Assembly: GCA_020310875.1 (NCBI GenBank)
Contig: CM035427.1
Span: 87,159,098-87,223,097 of the forward strand
Source of the DNA: Ceratopteris richardii
Lineage: Eukaryota; Streptophyta; Polypodiopsida; Polypodiales; Pteridaceae
Reading direction: 5' to 3'
DNA: 64,000 nt
The position numbers and the translations under genes are program-made. Of this stretch, positions 23,137-36,599 are shown in pieces (positions within the stretch are counted from its first letter, which is position 1; each line of letters opens with the position of its first letter). A model generated the notes under the pieces. The model saw only the letters and a program-made list of their open reading frames with translations, did no database searches and was not told where the DNA came from.

Positions 23137-25540
23137 AGAAGCAATAAATAGAGATCATCTCCTTTAAGGATTTATACAACTTAGTAAGAAAATCATCAAG
23201 TACTGAAGGATTTCTAGAACTTGCTCGAGCACTTGAAGGAAACATGAACCATATCTTTGAAGGATTTGGAGGGCTCTCTTTTATTGAAGGAAACATGAAC
23301 CATATCTTTAAAGTATTTGCAGAATGCTTTCCATCCTAATGTGAAAGCAACTCTTCCAAATCAATACTGTTTCCAAATCTCAATTTCCTTTTCCAATACA
23401 AGGATGGAATGAAGAATTCTTATCAAGAATAGAATGAATTTCTTATGTGTATGTTTAATTAGGAACTCTATTAGAGTGTTATTTAAAAATTCTATGGGAC
23501 TAGATGACTCTGTTCAACAAAAGAAACTCATTATTATGATTCTAATCAAAGAAACCTTGAATAGATGAACATCCTCTAATTGAATGAAAACAGTGAACTA
23601 ATGTGCATGGGTAACACATATGTCGATATTTCTTCATCAAAATGGAAAATTCGAGCATCATCCAACCTATTGTGATGTGGAGAACATATAAACTATAACT
23701 TGGATCATGATGTAAAAGAATCTATTATAACATGTTTTATCTCATGGAAGAGCTATGCAATGCATCTAAGATGGCTCATTGGTCCATCAACCACACTCCA
23801 AAACGTAGATGAAATGACTACAATATCATGAGGTTTGTTACCATACTCTATGTTATTAGTAATGGAATATTTAGTTATTGGATTTTATTTTATAATGTGA
23901 TATTTTGATTTAGCATGTAAAGGTTCATGAATCAATTTGGACATAATTAGAGAGATAAGATTGGACTTTATAGGATTTGAATTTGTATACCAAATATTTC
24001 TAAAGTTGAGACTTAGTGTTTCACATACATTCAATTTTGAGTTCAACAATCCAAATGCTTTATACAAGAGGATCAAAAAATTCTATTATCTATAAAATTC
24101 AAACCATAGAAAAGAAACCTAATTGAATCAGATTCTTGTGAATTATTCTTTTAGATCTTTCGCATTCCTCATATACTATCTAAATTGCCTATAATGCATG
24201 ACATGGCATCACCAAACTCCTCACTTTCCTATGTTGAGCTAATGTCGCACATAAAAAGCTTATCTATGGAAGCATAGTTACATCTCCACTTGCAAGAAAA
24301 GCATTATGAAGTTAAACATGTGTTTCATTTCAAAAAAACATTGCAACATAGACTATGATTTTACATTAATAAGAACATGCATCAAAGTCAATTCCAGTGG
24401 TTGCACACCATAACTCATCTACCATAGCTATTGTAGATGTGTTAACCACATGGGTGATGAAGAAATTGATTCGCATTCATCAAATAAAGTGCCATAATAC
24501 CAACTATCTCTATTCCTTCATCATTTGCTATTATCAAGTCTGTTGAAAAGAAACACATTCGTTAAAGCAATTCTAATGCTATTGTTTTTTCTTCAATAAG
24601 TTCAAACATTCCATAGCATTATGCATGGCACAATGATTTGTGACCTAATTTCATGGATTCCTTCACACAAAATTTGCTAGCCAAAATGGCCAGTCCATCT
24701 CTAACAAAATATTGTGGAGATTAAGTAACGAAGGAGCTTCACACAAAGGAACTTTTTACAATATAACCTTTAGATGAAGAGGAAGAGATCACTTGCATGA
24801 AATATAAATTTAATTATCCCCCATATTAATCATGAGAACTTTCAAATATACAAATAAGGAATATTAGCAAGCATGAAGATTTGCGGTAGTAATCCCTATT
24901 AAACAAAAATGAAAATGTAATCTGTTGAAAAAATAGATATGATACAATACATATCAAGAAGGATTATTCGCATCAACTTAGAATCATAAGAAAAAACCAT
25001 AATTTGAATCTACTGAGAGTCTAAAAATAATATATGCTTATAATATTTGGAAGAGAAATTGTTGCATAGAAACTTCTTCTCAGTCAAGTCCATGGATGCA
25101 ACATGAAGAAGGTGCACACAATGTCATGCAAATAGATATACACAAAGATCATTCTACAAAATTAGATGGTGATCGGGAAAAAAGAGTTTATGCCATAATT
25201 ACAAAGTAAAAAATGTATGATGCATGGGAAAAACTTACAAAAGGATTGAATCCCTTGTAGCATATGATGATCCTTCTTGTCCAAACTACCCACCAATTGT
25301 CATGTCAATCTTCCACATTTTTCGATCAATCCTCATCTTTTCGAACGATTTTCATGTATGTTGTCCACACATCTATGATCCATGATATACAATTGCTACC
25401 AGGATGTTCATCGACTTTGCCCTTCCTCCAAGCTCATGTGTATCTCCCTTCTAAGTTTGATCCTCTATCAATGCTCTTGAAGAAAGATAGTAGTTCTAAA
25501 ATCTTAACCAATCCCCCCCTTAAGCTCATCATGTTATCAT
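23137..25540. other. Degenerate AT-rich DNA, no supported gene
   Basis: Only short ORFs without recognisable domains. Composition resembles worn repeat DNA. No LTR pair or tRNA-like motif was found by eye. Confidence 0.45.
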
Positions 25541-26140
25541 AAAACTCGAGTCAAAAGTTTTTCTTTTTTTCATTTGAGTTGATCATCTCCTTTTCCTTAA
25601 ACAAGGCATTTTTTGTAGGTGCATGCTCCTTACACAAAAATATACTCGGCATGGCTATGTTCCCTTGAGAAAATTGTGACATTCACTATATTTCAGACAT
25701 CTACCAATTTTGCTTATGATTTGTTAGAGTTGTGATTCATAAATTCACTACCACCATCTCATCGTATAGTCTTGATCAAGGTGGATGATTTATTCTCAAC
25801 TTCATAAGTCCATTCTCTAACCTTGCAGAGGGTCTGACTTGTACTTAAGCAAATTACACCTAAATGTATCTTGTGATCGTCTGCTACTAGCAAAAAAGTG
25901 AAGAGATCCACTAAGGAGTGGTGTATTCATTGGTCCAAAAAGGTCCACGTGGATAAGGCCTAGAGGGGCATGCTTAAATGGATGCCAAAAAACAATACTA
26001 AGGAAGACATATATAATTTCCAAAATTGAGTTCAGAGATTGATTTGGAAATTGTGGGGTAATGTAAGTCTTCCTTCCCAGGTTCTAAGTCATCAAAGAGG
26101 ATACGATTATGGAGCATGGTGGTGATGGAGCTCAAGTAAT
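25541..26140 (-). pseudogene. Copia integrase relic
   Basis: The minus strand reads HAPLGLIHVDLFGPMNTPLLSG near 25940-25990, matching the start of copia integrase cores (LIHxDLxGPMxTPSLGG). A worn DGGSEF block near 25760 would carry the second catalytic Asp. A weak GAG-pre-integrase-like stretch may lie above 26030. No full element could be built around it. Confidence 0.65.
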
Positions 26141-26449
26141 TGTTAGATCTAAAACTCTTCACATGTCATTTTGAACTCTTTTACAAGTTTTTTTATTTAG
26201 ATGGGATGCCACACATAAGTCAATCAAGAATAAAGGTATTCATGTTTGGAAACACATATCCACATAGATTCTTAATAAACACATCAAAAGATAGGTGCAA
26301 AGAGGTAGAGAATGAGGCAAAGAGGTGCACGTTTTAGATGGATGAGGATAGCTACGATACAAAATATGTAATGTTTTTTAGAGCCAAGATCCTTCATTCA
26401 ATACTTCAATGGGTAGATACATATATTAAGGATGACATAAAATCCCTTG

Positions 26450-27290
26450 GTTCTAGTTCAAGAAAAAGACCCAATAAACTTTGGAGTGATTGTGAAGTTT
26501 GAAGGGTCCAAATAAAGTCATTTTCATCATGAACAACAACTTCAAGAATTTGTGAAAGAAGAATCCTAGCAACAATGGCAAGAGAAGCACTAAGAATGTG
26601 ATGAAGATAAGAACATCAAGAATGATGAATACAAAGAAGAAAAAAAAGAGTAAGAAGAAGAGAAATAACACCAACAAAAACAACAACAAAACAACAATAA
26701 CATCAACATCAGGAACAAAAATAACAACAACAATGAGAGGAAAAACAACATCAAGAGTGAGAACAACAATGTAAAAGTAAGAATTAACAATATCAAGAAG
26801 AGAAACATCAATAAGAGCAAGATGAGAGGAAGAGCAAGATCAATATGGAAAAAAAGAGTATAACCAACAACATCAAGGTGGATAGAGACAAGAAGAGGAA
26901 CATTATGAGGAACATCAGCAAGAATAAAGACAAGAAGAGAATTTGCAACCACAAGGAGATCATGATCAACATTATAACAAAGGGCAAGCTACGAAAAAAT
27001 AAAATAAAAAGCTAAAAAGAAGTGAAAGTAAAAAAAATGTGGTAGAATGAAAAGTAAAAGGAGGCAAAAAAATATGGAAAATTTAATGATTAGGCTAAGA
27101 AAAATAATTAGTGGAGAAAAACAAAAGGCATGATCTTAAATGAAGAAAATTAAGAGAGGAGAAAACAAAAAAGCACATCAAAACCAAAAAGTTAAGGATG
27201 AGGGCATGGTGAAGCAAGAGATAAAGTAGGAGGGGTGTGGGCTTGTGGAAGAGAAAAGGAAATTTTATTATGTCAATTTTGGTACTATTA
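26450..27290. repeat. Low-complexity A/AAC/AAG-rich tract
   Basis: About 840 bp of nearly pure purine plus C on the plus strand, rich in ACA, AGAAG and AACAAC words. The minus-strand translations are runs of Leu, Phe and Ser, which is a by-product of composition. Confidence 0.75.
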
Positions 27291-28149
27291 AACAACAAAA
27301 AAAGAAACTAAACTCCACCTTGGGGATTTTATAGAATATATTGTGGTCCAAATCCATATACATTTGCATTTGAAAACCCTAACGTGCCAATATTTAACAA
27401 TGGAGTATCCAAATCCATTGTTGAAATGACTTCCATTATAATAAAGGGTTACATAAAGCCGAGGACATATGCAAGCATTAGAGAGGCTACATAAAGCCCA
27501 AGTCAAACCCAATGGATCTCAATCATCATCCTTCTTCTTGTCTTTCTTCGTCTTCACACCTTTTCACTTAGTGGAGATCTCTACTCGTGCTCTTGAGCTT
27601 TCACAATGCATGGGCTCTTCATTTGCCTTCTTTGAGATATTATCGGGCTCATCTTATTCACTCTCATTAGTAGATAAGAGGACTATAAATTTCTTGTAGG
27701 ATTAATACCGAAGTTATTCTTTCTTGTCTAACTTGAAGAAGCTCCTTTCCAAAGGACTCATTCACTACTCCATATCATATGGATAAAAACCTTCTAAATC
27801 ATATGTGATGCCATGCTTGGTATAGAATGTATAGCCCCGAAAATGTAGCTTTCCTGAAACAACACCTTGCCAAAAGAGGACATCAGAAGAAGTTGGAACA
27901 TACACATGGTTGTAAGTTTTAAAGTAATTTCTTTTATAAAAGGGATCCCCTGTCACCTCAATTACTCACATCTTCCGATGACGTCAAACATTTTATTTGA
28001 AGGATAACATGTGGATCCCATATGCAATAGTATGTCCGATACCATATCCAAAACCATTGCATATTTCAAAGGGGCAACATTTAAGTCAGATTTCTAGCAT
28101 CTAGCAATCTAACTGCTAAACAAAAAAGGAGAAAAACAAATTTATTTGA
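27291..28149. other. Intergenic DNA, no supported gene
   Basis: Short ORFs only; no domain, LTR end or RNA motif recognised. Confidence 0.4.
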
Positions 28150-28757
28150 AGGAAAAAGTGCCTTATTTATTTTATCCTTGTTTTACTAAACTAATATTCA
28201 CTTCAATCTCTTTTTTGTGAAAACGTTTCCCATTTGTCATCTGCCTTTCTTCCATTGATCACTTGCCTACTATTTGCTCTTCATCAATGATTTCTGCAAT
28301 TCTTCCAAGCTGGTTTACTATGTGCTTTATCTTGGTGACAAAGCAAGTCAGATTGCTTGGACATCTTCTTGAGTGTGGTGAATTGCATCCACAATCGGCT
28401 CTTCCTTGGCTTGGTATTTGATAAGAAGAATGCTTCAAGAGGATTCCATGTCTCTTTTGGATTCTTGCAACTCCTAGTGTGTGGAAGTAAAAAATCAAAG
28501 ATGGGATTAAGAATGTATGACCTTGCTAAAGCATCATTTGAGCAGAATGTATTCAACCTGTCTTGTTCTTCTTGTGTTGGTTGGCCCTTACTTTTGAGGG
28601 TTGGCATCATCTCATCTCCAGATATGTTACCATAGAGGTTCCTCCCCCGAATATAAGCCTCCATTTTGATTGACTATGCTGAGTAATTGCCTCAATCCAA
28701 TCTATTTATGGATGAAGGGAATTCATCACAAATGATCTCTAGTTGCTTTGATACCAC
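28150..28757 (-). pseudogene. Truncated copia gag joined to copia C's LTR
   Basis: The minus strand reads MEAYIRGRNLYGNISGDEMM (ATG at 28664), then ARSYILNPIFDFLLPHTRSCKNP and a worn UBN2-like continuation to about 28150. A primer site (TGGTATCAAAGC, complement of 28745-28756) precedes it and lies 4 bp inside the LTR at 28762-29835. It resembles the gag of copia C only moderately (very roughly 60% by eye), so it belongs to a different member of the family. No pol or second LTR continues it. Confidence 0.78.
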
Positions 28758-28761
28758 TCAA

Positions 28762-29835
28762 TGAAAGAACTTGGAGAAGCTTGTAGAAGGTAGAAAAATG
28801 TGTTTCGAAGCGATGAGGTTTGGTCTAGCCAACCGGAACAAGACCAGCCCTTGAGCTTATGGAGACTCAAATAGACCTTATAAGGATGTGATAAGTTCAA
28901 CGAAACACACTATGTACTTTGGCGCATCAAGGAGAATGAGTCGATACCAGACAGATAGGTTTGCGGGTGGACTAGCTCAAAAAACTTACTATCTATGGAA
29001 GAGACAATGAACTTCAAATGCCCATAGCGACCAGGTTGATTACAATTAGAAATAATCCCTTTATGGGAGTGATACACATAGGGTTCAGTGTATAGAACAC
29101 ACAAAAGTATAAGGAATAAACAAAATATGCTATAGGAATGAATGAGACATTCACCGGTGGTACTTCCTATTTTTCAGGAATACATAGAGATTGACCCCGA
29201 GATAGAAAAACTCAGATTTCTCCCAATATACTGAACCAAATGCTATGAAAATTTAATGGTATAAACTAGACACTAATATCTTTCCAATGAGTCATCTTGT
29301 ACCCGATTTGGAGCTCTGAAGAGAGAGCCACGCCTCTGCAAAATTATTGTTTGCGAAGAAGATGATGCAAAGAATTGAAGGAGCAAGACAATGATAGTCA
29401 CAAGTGTATGTATATTGCTTCCATGTAATGCAGAAGTGATTTCAAGTCTTTATATAGACTCTAGGAGTGTTCCATGACTTCTACAAGTGAAGTTTGAACT
29501 CAAATGGAGGTGGGAATGGTTGTTGGAGGGAATCAATTCACTTTCCTACAATCTAGGAAAAGTGAAGATCTAGTTTGATCTACTTTTAGGTGATTGATTT
29601 CTTGATTGAATGCAACTTAAACCACCAAAAATTCGTGGGATTTGGGCTTTATCTTTATAGCTTTACATGTGTAAAGATCAAGGCTTTTACAATGGCAAAT
29701 GAACCATCAAAAATCTCTCAAAAAATACAATAAATGAGCATAAGGAAAGGAACTCTCCAATGGATATTCTTACGACGCTATAGCCTTTGATGTAGATCAA
29801 AACCACCTCAATCATAGTGTAAGCTTGATGTTCCA
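28762..29835 (-). repeat. Copia C 3' LTR (shared with the truncated gag)
   Basis: 1074 bp on the minus strand, from TGGAACATCAAGC to CAAGTTCTTTCA. It matches 34042-35091 at roughly 92% with an indel of about 25 bp near 29080. A purine-rich tract (GACGGGGAGCTA) lies just inside at about 29838-29849. Confidence 0.85.
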
Positions 29836-29870
29836 ATAGCTCCCCGTCAAGCTAAAGTATGCTTGTGTCT

Positions 29871-31390
29871 TCATTCTCTGATAGGTTGAATACCTGCCAT
29901 AGCTTTGAATCTACAAAGCTTTATTCCATCAAGTGCCTTCGTCATCATATTTGCTACTTGCTTTTTAGTTGGAACAAAAGAAATTTCAATCTCCTTTGCC
30001 ATGAGCTTCTCCCTGATAAAGTGGTAATGGACTTCTATGTGCTTGGTTCTCGCATGGAAAATAGGATTTGCCACTAGATGCATGGAACTTACATTATCTT
30101 CAAATATGTGAGGTTTGGAACTCAAAAGTCCCAAATCTGTATACAATGCTTTTAACCATATTGCCTCTTGAGTTGCTATGGTCAAGCCGCTGTACTCTAC
30201 GTTAGTTGAGGATAAAGCAATTGTTGGTTGCTTCTTGAAACTCCAGGACACTAGCTTCGAACCTGCAAATGCTAAGTAACCAGATGTACTTTTTCTATCA
30301 TCCTTAGCTCCTGCCCAATCTTCATCTGAATAGATTTTGATATCCAAATCTGAAGAGTAAGGATAGAATATACCTTCATTGATTTTACCTTTGAGATACT
30401 TAATACTCTCTTAGCTACATCCATGTGTGGTCTTCTCGATGACTGCATGAACTGACTAAGAACTCCCACACTATATGAGATGGCTGCCCTTGTATGAGTA
30501 GCATATATCAAGCTACCTACCAAGCTTTGATATTCTTTGAGGTCTTCAATTTTCTCACTTTCATAAACACTAAGTTTACGATTCATCTTCAAAGGTGTAC
30601 CTGCAGGTTTAGTGTTATCCATTTTGAACTTGAGAAGAAGATCCTGAATGTATCTTCTCTGAGTCAAATACATTCTTTCATCTCTATATATCACCTGCAT
30701 ACCTAGGAAATATGTGAGCTCACCTAGGTCATTGATTTTGAACTCCTCTTGCATGTGTCTCTTGATCCTTTGAATGCCATTTAGATCATCACCTGTCACA
30801 ATAATATCATCTACATATACACATAGATAGATAACCTCATTGTGATCCCTTTTGATGAATAGAGAAGGATCTGAGCTGCTAGCTTTGAACCTTTGATCTT
30901 GAAGATATGTAACCAACCTATAATTCCAAGCTCTGGGAGCTTCTTTCAATCCATACAATGCTTTCTTTAGTCTACAAACATAAGATGGATGATTAGGGTT
31001 TTCAAAACCTGGTGGTTGTGACATGTATACCTCTTCACTTATCCAACCATTTAAGAATGCATTTTTCACATCAAGTTGGAGGAGTCTCCAATTCCTTGCA
31101 GTAGCTACACTTATCAATGTCCTAATTGTAGTCATCTTTGCAACTGGTGAGAATGTTTCCTCATAGTTTATACCATGAGTTTGTGAGCATCCTTTGGCAA
31201 CTAATCTTGCTTTGTACCTGCAAACTGATCCATCTGAGTTTCTTTTAACTTTATATACCCATCTGCAACTAATTACCTTTTGATTCAGCGATATTGGAAC
31301 TAAAAGTGTCCATCTCCTTCAATGCATCTAATTCTTCTTTCATGGTCTTTTCCCAATTAGGGTTTCCCTTTGCCTCTTCATAGGTTGAGG
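29871..31390 (-). pseudogene. Copia C reverse transcriptase and RNase H (two frameshifts)
   Basis: RT block: TTIRTLISVATARNWRLLQL, then KKALYGLKEAPRAWNYRL and YVDDIIVTGDD with the Asp pair intact (near 30795). RNase H: DWAGAKDDRKSTSGYLAFAG (near 30280), ALSSTNVEYSGLT and IFHARTKHIEVHYHFIREKL, ending in MAGIQPIRE at 29871. One frameshift lies between integrase and RT (about 31140-31390), another near 30350-30400. Apart from these the domains are well kept. Copia D is the closest relative in this window. Confidence 0.9.
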
Positions 31391-31391
31391 G

Positions 31392-33023
31392 TTACTTTGA
31401 AATTGAATCTTTTGCCAAGTAGATTGAATGCTTCGTAACAAATGTGGAATCATATCCATACCTTTCTGGTTGTTTCCTCTCTCTTGCATATCTTCTAGGT
31501 GCTTGTTTGGAGCATTCTCCAACCTCTTGCATCTTTGCTTTGCCTCTTGACTTCCATAGCTTGTAATCCTTTTCTCTTTGATCTTGGTCATCATTTGTAT
31601 CACTTCTTGAATCCTGGGCCTCTGTATCATGCTTGCTTCCTAATTGATAAGAGTCAGAATCAAGATCATATGGTAGTGTTACCTTTTGTTTGTCTTCATC
31701 ATACCAAGACCCGTGTTCTTCAAACACAACATCTCTACTTGTAGTGAATTGCTTGGTTGAAGGATTGAAGAACCTATAACCCATCTGAGTTGAATCATAT
31801 CCAATAAACACTACCTTTGTTGCCCTTTCATCTAGCTTACCTCTTATTTGTGATGGTACAAGAACATAAGCTAAACAACAAAAAACCTTGCAATGTCCAA
31901 GACTAGGTTTTCTTCCATGCCATGCTTCATAAGAAGTCAAACCTTGAAGTGATTTGGATGGTAGTCTATTGACAAGGTACACAGTAGTTGAAATAGCTTC
32001 TACCCATAGATAATGTGGCAACTTCTTCTCTTCAAGTGTTGTTCGGGCTCATCCAACCAGTGTCTTGTTTCTCCTCTCTGCAATTCCATTTAGTTGAGGA
32101 GAGTACCTAGTAGTCACTTCTCTTTTGATACCTTTGTCCTGCAAGAACTCATCAAACTCTTTGGAGAAGTATTCTCCCCCTCCATCAGATCTAAGCTTCT
32201 TTAGTGATCTACCTGTATGATTCTCCACATGTGCAAGATACTCCTTGAAGCAATCAAACACTTCATTCTTAGTCTTAATAAACTATAGAATAGTCCATCT
32301 ACTATGGTCGTCAATAAATGAGACATAATACCTTGATCCTACCAATGAAGGTTCTTGACTTGGTCCCCATACATCTGTATGTACTAAGTCCAATAAGTTG
32401 TTGTGGATGTAGCATTTCTGGTTGAATGGTTGCCTTTGTGCCTTCCCAATCTGACATGCATCACACCTGTTGATCATGTGTTGCTTTGATATGTTCGGCA
32501 GTCCTAGAACACTTTGATCCCTGCATATATCCTTCAAGGTTCTTTCATTCACATGAGCAAGTCTCTTATGCCACACTTCAAGCTCACTTAGGGTTTGAGA
32601 CCCAAAGTTGAATAGAGCTATGTTCATGGTTTCTCCTACTTCAAAAGTAAAGAGCCTACCATGCTTCTCAACTCGGGCTATCTTTTTGAAGCCTTTACAT
32701 GGATCTTCCACAAAAGCTCCATGTTGGGTGAACCTAAATTGCAAGCCTTTTTCAACTATTTGGCCTACACTTATTAGGTTTTTAGTGATATTGGGTACAT
32801 AGAGAACCTTACTCAGAATGCCATTGGAAGCTTTGACATTACCAATCTTCACCACATTGTGCTTTGTGTCATCCCCTGTTTGCACTTCATGTCTATGCTT
32901 TGGACTTTCCAAATCAGATAGAAGAGAAATCTTGCCTGCAACATGATTTGAACATCCTGAATCTATGTAGAACAAATGATCATCTTCTTTACCTTCTTTG
33001 TGGCTTAGATTCATAAGAAGCAA
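31392..33023 (-). pseudogene. Copia C protease and integrase
   Basis: Same frame as gag. Protease: LFYIDSGCSNHVAG near 32960. GAG-pre-integrase: LEVWHKRLAHVNERTL near 32570 with CDACQIGKAQRQPF near 32450. Integrase: VHTDVWGPS near 32370, LRSDGGGEYF near 32180 and NGIAERRNKT near 32075, the expected D, D and E positions, all present. TAG stops at about 32283 and 32049 interrupt it. The C-terminal part carries YEAWHGRKPSLGH and VFIGYDSTQMGYRF. Confidence 0.9.
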
Positions 33024-34019
33024 TGAGCCTTCATGTGGTTGATCTTCTGAATAATTGTTGTAGTCCCTTCTATTATAGCTTCTATTGTTATTGTTGAAGT
33101 TGTGTCCACCTCTACCTCTATTGATGCCATATCCACCTCTTCCACTTTCTTTCTGGGTCTTGCCATTGAACCAACAATTTTGAGTGGTGTGGTTGGTCTT
33201 ATTGCATATGGCACAAGGTTGGACATTCTGGCCTTTGGCTTTGTCTTGCTTTGGTCCTTTCTTCTTCCCTTTCCACTTGCTCTTGCTTGAAAAGTTGGCT
33301 TCAGAAGTCTCTTCTTCATCTTCTTCCTTCTTCTTGCCTTTCTACTTCTTATCCTTCTTATCTGCATATAGAGCATTAGTTGAATTACCATGATAAGAGT
33401 TATCTTCCTTTATGCTATTGTTGGCTTCTTGATTGAAGAGTTGTCCAAGAAAGACATTGAAGTCTAGAGTTTGCACATCCATAATGAGATCATAAGCCTT
33501 CGTAAAGGATTGCCATTGCTTATCACTTCGAATGCCGTTGAGAATTTGCCTCATGATGACCCCTTCTTCAATCAGCCCTCCAATGGATGCTAACTGATCC
33601 GCAACCTCCTTGACCTTGGTAGCAAACTCTGTGATGGTTTGTTTAGGTGTCTTCTTCATTTGGTTGAACTCGTTCCAAAGATGATTCTTTCTTGCTTTGG
33701 TACTAGCAGAAAAGAAAATCTCGAGGGCATCCTAAGTCTCTTGAGATGTCTTGCATCCTCTAATATGTGGTAATAGAAAGTCAGAGATAGAGTTTAGTAT
33801 GTACAACCTTGCTTCAGCATCCCTTGGACACCAAAGTGTGAGCTTATCTGTCTCCTCTTGTGTAGGTCCTCCTTTGGATCTTGGAATAGGCATAGCTTCA
33901 TCACCTGCTACAATTCCATAACGATTTCTACCTTGCAAATAGGCCACAATTCTGATTTGCCAAGCCACATAGTTGTGTCGATCAAGCTTCTTAATCATTG
34001 AGGGAAAGCCGACACCCAT
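33024..34019 (-). pseudogene. Copia C gag
   Basis: Starts MGVGFPSMIKKLDRHNYVAW at 34019. DUF4219/UBN2-type capsid region: ARLYILNSISDFLLPHIRG, then NEFNQMKKTPKQTITEFATK. The zinc knuckle CAICNKTNHTTQNC near 33190 is intact, inside a Lys-rich then Gly/Arg/Asn-rich tail. Stops at about 33732 and 33342 (TAG) are single-base changes. The primer site (TGGTATTAGAGC complement, about 34030-34041) sits between gag and the 5' LTR. Confidence 0.88.
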
Positions 34020-34041
34020 CTTGATCTAGCTCTAATACCAC

Positions 34042-35091
34042 TGAAAGAACTTGGAGAAGCTTGTAGAAGGTAGAAAAATGCATTTCAAAGCGATGAAGTT
34101 TGGTCTAGCCGACCGGCACAAGACCAACCCTTGAGCTTATGGAGACTCAAATAGGCCTTATAAGGATGCGATAAGTGCAAAGAAACACACTATGTACTTT
34201 GGAGCATCAAGGAGAATGAGTAGATACAAGACAGATAGGTTCACGGGTCGACTAGCTAAAAAAACTTACTATATATGGAAGAGACAATGAACTTCAAATG
34301 CCCATAGCGACCAGCATGATTACAATTAGAAAAAATCCTTTTATGAGAGTGATAAACAAACGTATAAGGAATAAACACAATATGCTATAGGAATGAATGA
34401 GACATTCACCGGTTGTACTTCCTATTTTTCAGGAATATGTAGAGATTGACCCAGAGACAGAAAAACTCCGATTTCTCCCAATCTACTGAATCAAATGCTA
34501 TCAAAATTTATAGGCATTACGTAGACACTAGTACCTTTCCAATGAGCCATCTTGAACTCAATTTGAGGCTCTGGCGAGAGAGCAGCAGCCTCTGCAATAT
34601 TACTCTTGGCAAAGAAGATGATGTACATAATTGAAGGAGCAAGACAATGATGGTCACAAGTATATGTATATTGCTTCCATGTAATGTACAAGTGATTTCA
34701 AGTCTTTATATAGACTCTAGGAGTGTTCCAAGACTTTTACAAGTGAATTTTGAATTAAAATGAAGGTGGGAATGGTTGTTGGAGGGAATCAATTCACTTT
34801 CCTACAATCTAGGAAAAGTGAAGATCTAGTTTGATCTACTTTTAGGTGATTCATTGCTTGATTGAATGCAACTTCAACCACCACAAATTCGTGGGATTTG
34901 GGCTTTATCTTTTTACCTTTACATGTGTAAAGCTCAAGGCTTTTACAATGGTAAGTGAACCATCAAAAAACTCTCAAAAAATACAATAAATGAGCATAAG
35001 AAAAAGAACTCTCCAACGGATATTCTTTCAACGCTATAGCCTTTGATGTAGATCAAATGCACCTCAAGCATAGTGTAAGCTTGATGTTCCA
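34042..35091 (-). repeat. Copia C 5' LTR
   Basis: 1050 bp, TGAAAGAACTTGG to TTGATGTTCCA on the plus strand. Copy of 28762-29835. Flanking bases ACTCT (35092-35096) do not match the other side (CTCAA), so no TSD is visible. Confidence 0.86.
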
Positions 35092-36599
35092 ACTCTGAAG
35101 AAGTGATGTGTTGAGTCTAGAGATGAGTTGGTGTTGCAATAAACCTACTTTACACCAGCCAATAAAACTCTAGGGATGCCTAGTAGAATTTCTTGCATTC
35201 CCAAATGTGCATTAAGAAACATCAAGTCCTTATGTGCAAGGAACGTGAAGAGCCTTCTACTTTTGGATGAGACTGTCTCAATATTATGCTTAGTGCTCAC
35301 AACATAGTAAGAATTAACCAAAGAGCTTTTGAACACATAATCAAGTTATTTTATCATTATAGTTGCACCATACAAGAAGAAATGAATCTAGTGAGTCTTG
35401 GAGGTCACCCTCACTTTTCAAGATCTAGAAGATGTGTAGACATAGTCAACTTCTAATATTCATATCTCACGATTTACTTAACCAAAGCTGATGAACATTG
35501 ATACATATGTATTAGCCACTTCATTCTAACTATCCCAAGTTAAATTATAGCCAATAAATACTTACACACAGAGAAATCCACTAAAACATTTCAATGTCTA
35601 CATGAAAGTAATTAAGCAGAATGTAATTAAATGTATCCAAATATGAATGATCTTACCCATATGATAGAGAGGTAGTTTATAGGGCTACACTTCGAGGATG
35701 TGAGCTAAATTTAGACTTGGAGTTATAGGTCACTATCAGTGAGATCTACTGCTCTACCCATGACTAAGAGATATGAGTATTTATAATCATATTTAAATTT
35801 GAATTATGTAAATACTTAAAACTGATCCTTCATTTGGGAATGATTTGAACTTGATTCCAACTACTAGAGTTGTGGAATGGGCTCCCTTATGTCACGAGAT
35901 TCCTTCGTCTCACTTTAGCTTTTACATTTATCCGAGGTAAATACAATGAATATCAACAAGCATGATTTACACATAAGTCTGTATATGTAGAGAAATGTAT
36001 GTGTGTAGTCCTCAAGGCTTTAGCCAAAACTCTTAGACTTGCTAAATGCACCAACATTTTCTTTGTATCATTGGCTCTTTTCTCATTCATACCTGGTATT
36101 CCTATGCAAATATGAACTAGTCCTTTATTAATTAAAAATCTATGGGATTAAGAAACTTATTTTCTTCTTGTTGAATTTGATTTAGTACCTACCATTATTC
36201 ACCTTTTCTACATCGACGTCCCAATGAAGTTGTTCTAATGTACAATTTTCAGTAAGATAGAATTTATTGCCTAATTGTATTCCATAGATGGATGTCTATG
36301 AATGAGTTAACTCCGAGTAATATCTCGTATGATTAAAAAAGGGTTTTCTTCTAGGGTAACCGTTTAGAATGGAGCAAGAGCCAATATTTCCATGCATGAT
36401 GTTAGTCAATAAAAATGTGGATAAGGGATTCTTACTTTTTATAGAATGTGCAATTAATCGAGGTGCGATATATTCCATTTAGCATGTTGCATATGAGATA
36501 CCCTGGTATAAAATGAGCCATGCAAAGGTTTATTCTTTGTGACTAAAGAATAAAACCTAGAGAGCACAAAATCTATATTTCCACTACTACTAGGACTAG
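35092..36599. other. AT-rich DNA without supported gene
   Basis: Short ORFs only. The upper part may include the worn 3' end of LINE 2, but no clear motif was found below about 36600. Confidence 0.4.

Larger units (their letters stand above)
28762..35091 (-). mobile_element. Copia C: full-length but inactive element
   Basis: LTR, primer site, gag, protease, integrase, RT, RNase H, polypurine tract and LTR in the standard copia order on the minus strand. LTR divergence is about 8%. It lacks a TSD because its 3' LTR continues into another gag. Confidence 0.87.

Noticed and set aside
26453..26952. Minus-strand ORFs rich in Leu and Phe that look like membrane proteins
   Set aside because: They are antisense to a low-complexity AAC/AAG tract; the hydrophobic runs follow from composition.
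33011..33391. 126-codon minus-strand ORF with Lys/Arg-rich start
   Set aside because: Shifted-frame shadow of copia C gag; the true frame carries the zinc knuckle.
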